From contig NZ_JACCDF010000009.1 in assembly GCF_013415105.1 (NCBI RefSeq), positions 1 to 64,000 of the forward strand: a stretch of DNA of 64,000 nucleotides. Reading direction: 5' to 3'. The stretch comes from Vreelandella salicampi. GTDB lineage: Bacteria; Pseudomonadota; Gammaproteobacteria; Pseudomonadales; Halomonadaceae. Under the pieces are notes generated by a model. The model was given only the letters and a program-made list of their open reading frames with translations. It did not search any database and was not told the origin of the DNA. Positions within the stretch are counted from its first letter, which is position 1. Every line of letters begins with the position of its first letter. Below are positions 52,257-60,387 of the stretch, one piece after another. The position numbers were made by a program, and so were the translations under genes.

Positions 52257-53609
52257 GTGGTCGATATCGAGAAACCCGATGGGTTAGGTAAAACGCTTTG
52301 GCAGCAAACGTGGCCAATGGCAATTGGGGTGTTGTCGCTGCTGGGCTTTCAGCTGGTCGACAGTGCGTTTATAGCCCGTCTAGGGACGGCGCCACTTGCC
52401 GCTCAGTCGTTTACCTTTCCGCTCTCCTTTTTCATCATCGGCATTCAGGTAGGGTTAGGGATCGCTATTGCGGCGCTTATTTCCCGAGCATTAGGGGCGG
52501 GGGAGAACGCGCGGGCGAAACGCCTAGGCACCCTGGTCCTGATGGCCGGTGGTGGGGTTATTGGGCTCTTAGCCGTCATTCTATGGTGGCTGCAAGCACC
52601 CATCTTTACGCTATTGGGGGCGGATCAAACCGCGCTTGAACATATTCGCCCTTACTGGGCGCCGCAGTTGGTCGCGGCTTGGCTCGGGGCGTTGTTGTAT
52701 TTTGTTTACAGTCTCTTTCGCGCCCATGGGGATACCAAACTGCCGGGCAAAATGATGGTGCTGAGTAGCTTGGTTAATCTGGCACTCGACCCGTTGTTTA
52801 TCTTTGGTGTCGGCCCGTGGGAGGGCTTAGGGCTACCGGGGGCCGCTCTAGCGACGATTCTCGCGTTTGCGACTGGCTTAGTGGTTACTTGCCGTCAGCT
52901 TGCAAGGCAGAACTGGTTGGCCTTTAACGGGGTGAAAGCGGAAGCGCTGCTTTCCTACAAGCCATTTGCCGGGATTGCCGGGCCTGCCATGATGAGCCAG
53001 CTGATGCCACCGTTGGCGGCAATGCTCGCCATTTCTATCGTGGCGCCGCTAGGAGAAACCTATGTCGCGGCGTGGGGCCTGGCCAGCCGCTTGGAAACGC
53101 TATCGCTGATGGTGATTTTGGCCATGACGATGTCACTGCCGCCCTGGCTAGGGCGCTGCTACGGCGCAGGAGATTGGTCACAGATTCACCGGCTGTTGCG
53201 TTTGGCGTTGAAAGTCGCAGTGGTTTGGCAGTTGAGCCTCGGTGTGTTGATGGCATTGGGAGCATCCTGGGTGGCCCTGGCGCTGGCCGGCCAACCGGAG
53301 GTGCAGAAGGCGCTGGCGCTTTTGATTCGCTTTTTGCTGCCAAGCTACGCCGCTCTCGGCGTGTGTATGTTAATCGTATCAGCGGGAAATGCGCTGGGAT
53401 GGCCATTACGGGCGATGTTGCTTTCCGCCGCGCGGCTTTTTATCTGTTATCTGCCCTGTTTATGGCTGGGCGCGCAGCTTGGCGGATGGATGGGGCTTGC
53501 GTTAGGCGCGGCCATCGGCAACGTAATGGCGGGGTTGACCTCGTGGCACGTGCTTAAACGGATTCTCTCCCGCCCACATCGGCAGGCGGGCGTCGCAAAG
53601 CCGGTTTAG
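52257..53609 (+). CDS. MATE family efflux transporter (DinF/NorM type)
   Basis: 450 residues, start GTG, with twelve predicted transmembrane helices. N-terminal WPMAIGVLSLLGFQLVDSAFIARLGTAPLAAQSFTFP is the MATE signature region, with the VDSAFIARLG loop; symmetric second half starts near PFAGIAGPAMMSQLMPPLAAM. MATE proteins extrude cationic drugs with Na+ or H+. The C-terminal RRPHRQAG tail is basic. Its stop overlaps by four bases the end of the convergent NCS2 gene, so no terminator lies between them. GGGAG is 10 bases upstream of the start. Confidence 0.92.
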   Translation: MVDIEKPDGLGKTLWQQTWPMAIGVLSLLGFQLVDSAFIARLGTAPLAAQSFTFPLSFFIIGIQVGLGIAIAALISRALGAGENARAKRLGTLVLMAGGGVIGLLAVILWWLQAPIFTLLGADQTALEHIRPYWAPQLVAAWLGALLYFVYSLFRAHGDTKLPGKMMVLSSLVNLALDPLFIFGVGPWEGLGLPGAALATILAFATGLVVTCRQLARQNWLAFNGVKAEALLSYKPFAGIAGPAMMSQLMPPLAAMLAISIVAPLGETYVAAWGLASRLETLSLMVILAMTMSLPPWLGRCYGAGDWSQIHRLLRLALKVAVVWQLSLGVLMALGASWVALALAGQPEVQKALALLIRFLLPSYAALGVCMLIVSAGNALGWPLRAMLLSAARLFICYLPCLWLGAQLGGWMGLALGAAIGNVMAGLTSWHVLKRILSRPHRQAGVAKPV

Positions 53610-55090
53610 TGCCCCTCATTTCGCTGTTGAAAGGCAAAGTAAGCAAAAAGCACTGCCATGGCTAAGTAGCCTACGACAAAATCCGGCGCGGCGTTTAGGG
53701 CGAGTTTGGGCGCGTGCATCAACCCTAGCCAAGAGAACCCTGCGGCAATCAGCGCAAACGCGGCGGCGCGACGGAACTGGTGGTCGATGACAGAAACGGT
53801 CATCGCACCGAGAAAAATCGCCATAAACATCGCTCCCTGACCCATGATCACAATGGCATTCGAGATATCGCTGACCACCTCTTCGGCACCCCGGTTGAAG
53901 CGTGTCATTACGTAGTTAGCGAAATAGGGCAGCATCGCCAACGCCACCGCCGGGTAGTAGCGGGTATCGTTGGTTTGAAACGCCGTGGCGATCATCGAAA
54001 TACCGACAAAAACCAGAATCGGCGCGACCACGGAAACGGGAATGATCGCCGCCAGTGCCGCAATTAGGCCAAACATGGTCGCAATGGCATACACAGCACC
54101 GTTTAAAAGACTATAGCCGCGACCGGCGCCCATCCACTTAGCCCCAACGGTGGCGATATACACCGTGGTAGGGAAAACACCACCAAATAGCGCGCCGATC
54201 ATGGTGCCGACACCATCTACGGCTTGGCACTCGCGCACATCGTATTTGTCGCCAGCGGCTTCCATTGCCTCGACGTTGTTCATGGTTTCAATCGCGTTAT
54301 ACAGCGTGATCGGCAGCACCACGGTGAGCACCGCCAGCATGCTAGTGAAGAGTAGTCCTAAGCCTTCAAACCAAGCAAGGTTAGGCAGTAGCGGATAGAA
54401 ACCAAGATGGCTGAAAGCATCGCTGAAGCGGGCGCCGTCGGCATCGCCGATGAGGTAGGCCATTAGGGTGCCAACCACGATGGCAAACAGCGATGTGGGC
54501 AGGCGAAACGGCATGCTCACACGGGCAATCAAGCCGACGATGATAATCGCGAGCACCACCAGCCCGATGATCGGCATTTCCAGGGTTTTAAACAGCATTT
54601 CCCCGGCGATGAAGGTGAGCGCCACCCCGGCGACAGCGCCGAGCATGGCAGCGCGCGGTAAGTGATACTGCACCCAACGGCCGATAATACTTATCGCCGC
54701 TTCGATAGCGCCGCTAATAAAACACGCGGCAACAGCGATTTTCCAAGCAAGCGCCGCATCGCCGGTCAGCTGTTTAGCGGGTAGAAGCACCCCGAAGAGA
54801 AAGACAAACATGACTGGTGTGGAAATACCGTAAGAGAGCGCGGTAACGTCGGTGCGCTGTTCTTTGCGAGCTAGGCGGGCTGCGCTCCAGGCGTAATAGA
54901 AGTTGCCGACCATCACGGCAACGGCAGCGCCGGGCAATACTTGGCCGTACACGATGGAAGCGGGAAAACCCATGCCGAGCATGGTAATGGCGATGATGAC
55001 GAAGTTGGCGATGTTGTTCTGAAACAGCGCAAAGAACGCATCGGTGTCTTCTTTTTTGTACCAAGGGTAGTGGGTGCTGGCAGCCGCCAT
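53606..55090 (-). CDS. NCS2-type (AzgA-like) purine/uracil permease
   Basis: 494 residues from the ATG at 55090 with AGAGG upstream; the longer frame to 55129 is unlikely. About 12-14 transmembrane helices. It contains DTDAFFALFQNNIANFVIIAITMLGMGFP at the N-terminus, ALSYGISTPVMF, a TLYNAIETMNNVEAMEAAGDKYDVRECQAVDGVGTMIGALFGGVFPTTVYIATVGAKWMGAGRGYSL region typical of the xanthine/uracil family with TxxE and GxGTMxGA motifs. Likely imports a purine or related base by proton symport; substrate unknown. It converges with and touches the MATE gene. Confidence 0.88.
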   Translation of the reverse strand: MAAASTHYPWYKKEDTDAFFALFQNNIANFVIIAITMLGMGFPASIVYGQVLPGAAVAVMVGNFYYAWSAARLARKEQRTDVTALSYGISTPVMFVFLFGVLLPAKQLTGDAALAWKIAVAACFISGAIEAAISIIGRWVQYHLPRAAMLGAVAGVALTFIAGEMLFKTLEMPIIGLVVLAIIIVGLIARVSMPFRLPTSLFAIVVGTLMAYLIGDADGARFSDAFSHLGFYPLLPNLAWFEGLGLLFTSMLAVLTVVLPITLYNAIETMNNVEAMEAAGDKYDVRECQAVDGVGTMIGALFGGVFPTTVYIATVGAKWMGAGRGYSLLNGAVYAIATMFGLIAALAAIIPVSVVAPILVFVGISMIATAFQTNDTRYYPAVALAMLPYFANYVMTRFNRGAEEVVSDISNAIVIMGQGAMFMAIFLGAMTVSVIDHQFRRAAAFALIAAGFSWLGLMHAPKLALNAAPDFVVGYLAMAVLFAYFAFQQRNEGH

Positions 55091-55263
55091 GATAAGCCTC
55101 TTGATTTTGGTGTGTTGTATACAAGGCAATGCTGAGTGTGCCGAAGTGTTGACTAATCGGTCAAGTGTTGCATTGTGCTAATACGAATATAGGGGGCCGC
55201 ACGGACACTCCGGCTACGGCAGCGAGCGCGTAATTGTACACAAGAAAATGCAGTCCTAGGCAC

Positions 55264-55292
55264 AAAAACGCCCAGGCAAGCCTGGGCGTTTA
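55264..55292 (-). terminator. Rho-independent terminator after the aminotransferase gene
   Basis: ACGCCCAGGC-TT-GCCTGGGCGT forms a perfect ten-pair stem, with a T-run on the minus strand. It is 25 bases past the aminotransferase stop. Confidence 0.9.
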
Positions 55293-55313
55293 TAGTGCGG
55301 TAATGGTGGGTCG

Positions 55314-56504
55314 CTAGTCGTTTACAGCGGCGATAGCTTTGGCCAGGTAGGGCAAGTTCTCGTGGGAGAAGCCCGCGACGTTGGCGCGACCCGAGCGCAC
55401 CATGTAGATGCCAAACTCATCGCGCAGACGATCCACCTGTTCCGGTGTTAAACCGGTGTAGGAGAACATGCCGCGCTGCTCGGCGACACAAGCATACTTA
55501 TCGTCCAGCCCATAAGGTTTTAGCGCTTCAACGAAATCACGACGCAGGGTGTTGATACGGTCGCGCATTTCGGTGAGCTCTTCACGCCACATGGCGGTCA
55601 GCTCGTCATCATGGAGAATGTCGCTGACGATAGCGCCACCGTGAGCTGGCGGGTTGGAGTAGTTTTCCCGCGCGACAATGGCAATCTGCGAGCGAATGTT
55701 TTCCATCTGCTCGCTATTTTTCGCCACCATGATCAAGCAGCCTGTACGCTCGCAGTAAATGCCGAAGTTTTTCGAGCAGGAGCTGGTGATGATCACTTCA
55801 TCCAGTTCTTCGGCCATCAAGCGCACGCCGTAAGCATCTTCATCCAAGCCTTCGCCAAAGCCTTGGTAGGCGAAATCAATCAGTGGCAGCAAGCGGCGCT
55901 CGCGCACGACCTCAAGCACGGTTTGCCACTGTTCTTTGGAGAGATCAAAGCCGGTGGGGTTATGGCAGCAGGCATGCAGAACGACCACATCGCCTTCCGG
56001 GATTTGTTTAAGTGCCGCCAGCATGCCATCAAAATCAAGCCGGTTTTCGGCATCAACATAAGGGTATTTGTGCAGCGCAATACCGGCGGCGGTGAAAATG
56101 CCGTGGTGGTTTGGCCACGTTGGGTCAGATACCCAAATTCCCTTATCCGGCAGCTGTGTAGAAATAAAGTCTGCAGCTAAGCGCAGCGCGCCCGTACCGC
56201 CGGGTGACTGTGTCGCGCTGGCACGATTGGCGTTAAGTATGGGAGAGTTTTCCCCCAGCACCATCGGTAGCACGACTTCGCCATAGGCGGGGGCACCGTG
56301 GGAGCCAATATAGGTTTTGGTGGTTTCATTCTTGAGCAGGCGAGCTTCGGCTTCCTTTACGGCACGCATTACCGGTGTGTTGCCCTCGGCATCACGGTAA
56401 ACGCCGACACCTAGGTCTACCTTCTGTGGGTTGGTGTCTTTCTTGAAAGCTTCGATCAGCCCGAGAATGGCATCTCCAGGGACTCGCTCAATATGCTCAA
56501 ACAT
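55314..56504 (-). CDS. Aromatic/aspartate aminotransferase (TyrB/PhhC type)
   Basis: 396 residues, class I PLP aminotransferase. PLP lysine is Lys245 in SSCSKNFGIYCERTG; LHACCHNPTGFDLS and DFAYQGFGEG are conserved, as are the substrate Arg-containing MVRSGRANVAGF at the end. It transfers amino groups between aspartate, tyrosine or phenylalanine and 2-oxoglutarate. Its ATG directly follows the stop of the phhB gene with no gap, so the two are one operon, as phhB-phhC in Pseudomonas phenylalanine catabolism, but without the hydroxylase gene phhA. Confidence 0.93.
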   Translation of the reverse strand: MFEHIERVPGDAILGLIEAFKKDTNPQKVDLGVGVYRDAEGNTPVMRAVKEAEARLLKNETTKTYIGSHGAPAYGEVVLPMVLGENSPILNANRASATQSPGGTGALRLAADFISTQLPDKGIWVSDPTWPNHHGIFTAAGIALHKYPYVDAENRLDFDGMLAALKQIPEGDVVVLHACCHNPTGFDLSKEQWQTVLEVVRERRLLPLIDFAYQGFGEGLDEDAYGVRLMAEELDEVIITSSCSKNFGIYCERTGCLIMVAKNSEQMENIRSQIAIVARENYSNPPAHGGAIVSDILHDDELTAMWREELTEMRDRINTLRRDFVEALKPYGLDDKYACVAEQRGMFSYTGLTPEQVDRLRDEFGIYMVRSGRANVAGFSHENLPYLAKAIAAVND

Positions 56505-56843
56505 TTATTCGGCTACCTCATCAGTTCTGGCGGCTAGAATGAAGTCATTTTGGTGCAGGCCGCCAATTTCATGGGACCACCATGTCACCGTGGTTTTTCC
56601 ATACTCGGTGGTGATCATGGGATGGTGACCGGCCTGCTCGGCGATATCGCCAACGCGCTGGGTAAATGCCAGAGCGCCGGCAAAGTCATCAAAATGATAG
56701 CTTCGCGTAAGCTTCATCATGCCATCGCCATCGCTAATCTTCCACTGTGGAAGCGCGTTAACCGCGTCTTGCGCTTCTTTTTCGGACATTGGCGTGGCAT
56801 TACCGCTGCAAGGTTCACATGGCTGTTTTGCTAGGTTTGTCAT
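56505..56843 (-). CDS. phhB: Pterin-4a-carbinolamine dehydratase
   Basis: 112 residues. It recycles the oxidised pterin of phenylalanine hydroxylase and also occurs where no hydroxylase is known. Conserved pattern: LPQWKISDGDGMMKLTRSYHFDDFAGALAFTQRVGDIAEQAGHHPMITTEYGKTTVTWWSHEIGGLHQNDF (DCoH family), with the catalytic HHP motif at about residues 73-75. GGAGACACA precedes the ATG. The N-terminal CEPCSGNATPMSEKEA is the usual two-Cys start in Pseudomonas. It begins a two-gene operon with the aminotransferase. Confidence 0.92.
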   Translation of the reverse strand: MTNLAKQPCEPCSGNATPMSEKEAQDAVNALPQWKISDGDGMMKLTRSYHFDDFAGALAFTQRVGDIAEQAGHHPMITTEYGKTTVTWWSHEIGGLHQNDFILAARTDEVAE

Positions 56844-57180
56844 GTTGTGTCTCCTTCGGTTGGCTATTGCCTGGGGTTTTCACCCCTCAGAGTAGGAGGC
56901 TAATGCCGAGATGCCAAATAGAGGTAACCATTCGGCAGCGTGAGCCTGGAAGGCGCTGGCCAGTCAAGCGGTTTTCTGGGCAAAAACCATCCACCCCTTT
57001 TGCAGTGCGTCAACTGATCATTAGGCAACGAAACGTAAGGCGTTTTAACGCTTTGCGGCAAAGTGCGACTGGCTAGAAACGTATGTCTGTGTATGCTGTA
57101 CAAGGTGAGCTATTTAAATCGTCATGCATACACCCGTTCGCTGCCGCTCGCGGTAGCGCTAGCCAAAGAGGGACGCACCA
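56844..57180. promoter_or_regulatory. Divergent intergenic region between phhB and the coiled-coil gene
   Basis: 337 bases with no gene. It should hold promoters for both directions. No TyrR/PhhR-like TGTAAA-N6-TTTACA box is evident to me. An imperfect inverted repeat GCTGCCGC-TC-GCGGTAGC lies near 57141-57158, 25 bases before the coiled-coil gene. Confidence 0.5.
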
Positions 57181-58296
57181 ATGACAGAAGCCAACAAACC
57201 CACCACCAAAACACTACTCGCAGATAACCGCGTCAGAGCGATTGCTGGCATTGCGGCCATTGCCGTGATCTGGGCGATTGTCGCGCAATCCAACGCGGGG
57301 TCACGGCTTGACCGTGTTGAAGTGCTGGAAGAGGAACTTGCGGAAGTCGAAAGCGAGCGCCAAGCGCTGAACTCAGAGCTAACAGACGTTCAGCAAGCGG
57401 AGATGGACCTGGCATCGTTGCAACAGGAAATGCAAGCGATAGAAGAAGAGAAGACTGAAGCGCAGTCGACGCTAGAGTCGACACGTGGCGATATTACGAG
57501 TGCTGAAGAAGAGCTGGCCGCGTTGTCGTCTGAGCGCGAAACCCGCCAAGAAGAGCTAGACACGCTCAACCAGCAAATAGAAGAGACGCAAAGCCGCCTT
57601 GATGAGCTGCGTGAGACGTACTCGCAAGTAGAAGCCGAGAAGGAAGAAGCTGAGGCCGCACGCGACGCCGCCGAACAGACGCGTCAAGAGGCGGAAGAAG
57701 CGCGCCAGCAAGCGATTGAAGCTCGTGACCAAGCCGAGCAGGTGCGTGCTGAAACAGTAGCAGCACGCGAGCAGGCCGAGACAGACCTCGAAGCGCTGAA
57801 CGCAGACATTGAAGAGGCTAATACACAGCTTACGTCTCTCAACGAAGAAGTAAGCGCTCTGCAACAAGAGCGTGACGCACTAGTCGAAGAACGCGATGCG
57901 CTTGCCGCCGAGCGTGATGAGCTGCAAGAGGAAGTCGAGTCACTGCAAGCGTTGCACGAAGAGGAGCAGCAAAGCCTTGCGGATACGCGCAGTGAGTTGG
58001 ATGACCTAATGGTCGCGCTCGATATCGGCCGCGAAGAGCAAGCAAGCATCAACACGAAGATTGACGAGCGTGAGACTCAGCTTGAGCGGTTAAACGCTCA
58101 GCTGGAAGATTGGCGTGAAGAGCTAGCTGCTTTAGAAGATCGCGTGGATGCTAAAGATGGCACCAATAGCGGCGAAAGCAGCCAGAGCAACGAAAGCAGC
58201 CAAGGCAGTGGAAGCAGTCAAGGCAGTGAAAGCAACGAAACCAATGAAGGCACCGAAAGCGACGAGAACGATGAAAGCAGCGAGAAGACCAATTAA
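57181..58296 (+). CDS. Membrane-anchored coiled-coil protein of unknown function
   Basis: 371 residues. One N-terminal transmembrane helix (about 19-36, RAIAGIAAIAVIWAIVA), then almost 290 residues of coiled coil rich in E, A, Q and R with many AEEAR/ALxxERDxL heptads, and a low-complexity tail (from about 328) of SSQ, SSE and NE repeats. There are no cysteines and almost no aromatic residues. The topology resembles stalk or spacer proteins such as periplasm-spanning elements. I recognise no family. It is monocistronic, 149 bases before the SLC13 gene with a strong terminator between. AGAGGG precedes the start. Confidence 0.72.
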   Translation: MTEANKPTTKTLLADNRVRAIAGIAAIAVIWAIVAQSNAGSRLDRVEVLEEELAEVESERQALNSELTDVQQAEMDLASLQQEMQAIEEEKTEAQSTLESTRGDITSAEEELAALSSERETRQEELDTLNQQIEETQSRLDELRETYSQVEAEKEEAEAARDAAEQTRQEAEEARQQAIEARDQAEQVRAETVAAREQAETDLEALNADIEEANTQLTSLNEEVSALQQERDALVEERDALAAERDELQEEVESLQALHEEEQQSLADTRSELDDLMVALDIGREEQASINTKIDERETQLERLNAQLEDWREELAALEDRVDAKDGTNSGESSQSNESSQGSGSSQGSESNETNEGTESDENDESSEKTN

Positions 58297-58369
58297 GACG
58301 CCGCTTGGCACATGATTCATTGCTGATAAAAGCGCTACACTCGCCGCATTGATGCACAGGCGAGCGCAA

Positions 58370-58400
58370 CGGGCACCTGTGAAAACAGGTGCCCGTTTTG
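58370..58400 (+). terminator. Rho-independent terminator after coiled-coil gene
   Basis: CGGGCACCTGT-GAAA-ACAGGTGCCCG is a perfect eleven-pair stem with a GNRA-like loop, followed by TTTTG. It lies 45-74 bases before the SLC13 gene, which must have its promoter after it. Confidence 0.92.
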
Positions 58401-58444
58401 TTTAGTGCTTGTCTGTCGCTTTTATCCACCCACAAGAGGTCACT

Positions 58445-60313
58445 ATGAAACTTGATGCTTTAGGGATGGCGCAGAGTACGCTGGTGTTTGTCGTGTTGGG
58501 GCTTACGCTTCTTGCGTTTATGTGGGGACGCTTTCGCTATGACTTAGTCGCACTTGCCGCACTGCTGGGCTCGGTAATGCTCGGGTTAGTACCGGCTGAA
58601 GCGGCGTTTAACGGCTTTGGGCATCCGGCGGTGATCACCGTTGTGGCGGTTCTCGTGTTAAGCCGTGGCTTTGAGCGTGCGGGCGTCGTGGACCTTATCG
58701 CCGATCAGGTGTTGAAAGTGGGGGAGCGGTTGCTGCTTCAGCTGACGGTGCTGGTAGGCACTGTCGTGGTGCTTTCAGGGGTGATGAATAACGTTGGCGC
58801 ATTGGCCTTGCTTCTGCCCGTGGCGATGCGGCTCTCGCGTGAACACAATACCTCGCCATCGCTGTTATTAATGCCGCTTGCATTTGGCTCGCTGCTGGGT
58901 GGTTTGACCACGCTGATTGGCACTCCCCCCAATATTATTATTTCCAGCTACCGCGGCGATGTAGTGGGGGAAAATTTCAGCATGTTTAGTTTTTTTCCGG
59001 TAGGCGCGAGCGTGGCGCTTGCCGGGCTTTTATTTATTGTGCTGGTAGGCTGGCGCTTAACCCCGCATCGAGCAGGGCAGGCAACCGCCGAAGACATGTT
59101 TGATACCGCTAATTATCTCGTGGAGCTCCGTGTCGACGAAGAGGCCAAAGCGAAAGGTTTGACCCTACAGCAGCTACAAGACGAGTTGGATGAGACAATT
59201 CCCGTTTTGGCCGTGGTGCGCGATGACAAGCGCAGCGCGGGTTATGCGTTCTACGATGCTCTGCAGGAAGGAGATATTTTGCTGCTCGAAGCTGGCCCCG
59301 ACGAACTTAAAGTCTTGGAAGATAAAGTCGGTTTGAGCGTGGTAGTGACGCCCGAAGAGGATGACGACAGCAGCACGATAGAAAAACAACCGGAACATAA
59401 AAAAGACGGAAACAATAAAGACGATGACGACTCCCCAGCGCGTCAAGTCGATACAGAGGGGCTTCAGCTGGTAGAAGCCGTTGTGCGCACTGACTCGATG
59501 ATGGTCAATCGCAGCGTCCGTCAGCTGCGTTTACATCACCAGTTTGGGCTGCATCTGGTCGCAGTAGCGCGGGATGGGGCGCGGCTAAAGCAGCGCCTGC
59601 GCGATATTCGCTTTCAAGGAGGCGATGTACTGTTATTCCAGGGTGGTGAAAACGAAATCAGTGAAAGCCTGGCCACACTCGGGTGCCTACCGCTTGCCAA
59701 ACGTGAACTCAACCTCGGGCAGCCGCGTAAACTATTCTTCTCGATGGCGATTTTTGCCTTAGCCATTATCGCCATGTTGCTGGATATATTGCCCACCGCG
59801 GTGGCGCTGAGCACAGCCGCATTGGTGTCATTGCTGGTGGGGGTTTTGCCCCTGCGTGAGGCGTATCAGGCGATTGATGGGCCCGTAATCGTGCTGTTAG
59901 GGACGATGATTCCGGTGGGGCAGGCGCTGGAAACCAGCGGTGGTGCGGCGCTGATCGCCGATACGCTGCTGCACTTTGGCAGCAAGTGGCCCATCGTGAT
60001 GACGCTAACGGGGCTTTTTATCCTCTCGATGGTGCTCTCCAACGTGGTGAACAATGCCGCCGCTGCCGTCCTTATGGCGCCGATTGCCGCGAGCTTAGCC
60101 GAAGGCTTTGATGCCTCTTTAGACCCTTTTTTGATGGTGGTGGCGGTGAGCGCGTCGTGTGCGTTTTTGACACCAATTGGCCACCAATCAAACACATTGG
60201 TGTTGGGCCCTGGCGGCTACCGTTTTGGTGATTTCTGGAAACTGGGGTTGCCGCTGTCCATGGTAGTGATGGTGGTCGCGATTCCCATGATTTTGTGGGT
60301 GTGGCCACTTTAA
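58445..60313 (+). CDS. SLC13 family transporter with two RCK_C domains
   Basis: 622 residues from the ATG at 58445, after AAGAGG. Two membrane halves (about 1-210 and 430-622), with the duplicated helix-loop motifs SGVMNNVGALALLLPVAMRLS, LLGGLTTLIGTPPNIIIS and SNVVNNAAAAVLMAPIAAS, SCAFLTPIGHQSNTLVLGPGGYRFGDF; these SNxxxN/TP repeats bind sodium and substrate in the divalent anion symporter family. Between them lie two TrkA_C/RCK_C domains (about 215-300 and 345-430) joined by a charged stretch (EEDDDSSTIEKQPEHKKDGNN and on). RCK_C domains bind nucleotides or cyclic dinucleotides and gate transport. Anion unknown; sulfate is common. Confidence 0.9.
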   Translation: MKLDALGMAQSTLVFVVLGLTLLAFMWGRFRYDLVALAALLGSVMLGLVPAEAAFNGFGHPAVITVVAVLVLSRGFERAGVVDLIADQVLKVGERLLLQLTVLVGTVVVLSGVMNNVGALALLLPVAMRLSREHNTSPSLLLMPLAFGSLLGGLTTLIGTPPNIIISSYRGDVVGENFSMFSFFPVGASVALAGLLFIVLVGWRLTPHRAGQATAEDMFDTANYLVELRVDEEAKAKGLTLQQLQDELDETIPVLAVVRDDKRSAGYAFYDALQEGDILLLEAGPDELKVLEDKVGLSVVVTPEEDDDSSTIEKQPEHKKDGNNKDDDDSPARQVDTEGLQLVEAVVRTDSMMVNRSVRQLRLHHQFGLHLVAVARDGARLKQRLRDIRFQGGDVLLFQGGENEISESLATLGCLPLAKRELNLGQPRKLFFSMAIFALAIIAMLLDILPTAVALSTAALVSLLVGVLPLREAYQAIDGPVIVLLGTMIPVGQALETSGGAALIADTLLHFGSKWPIVMTLTGLFILSMVLSNVVNNAAAAVLMAPIAASLAEGFDASLDPFLMVVAVSASCAFLTPIGHQSNTLVLGPGGYRFGDFWKLGLPLSMVVMVVAIPMILWVWPL

Positions 60314-60322
60314 CTGCGAAGC

Positions 60323-60351
60323 AAAAAAAGCCGACCTCGAAGGGCCGGCTC
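60323..60351 (-). terminator. Rho-independent terminator after fadE
   Basis: On the minus strand AGCCGGCCC-TTCGA-GGTCGGCT is followed by TTTTTTT. It is between the convergent SLC13 and fadE genes. Confidence 0.82.
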
Positions 60352-60387
60352 GTTGTGCGCCAACGCAAATTGTCTTTTACATAAACT

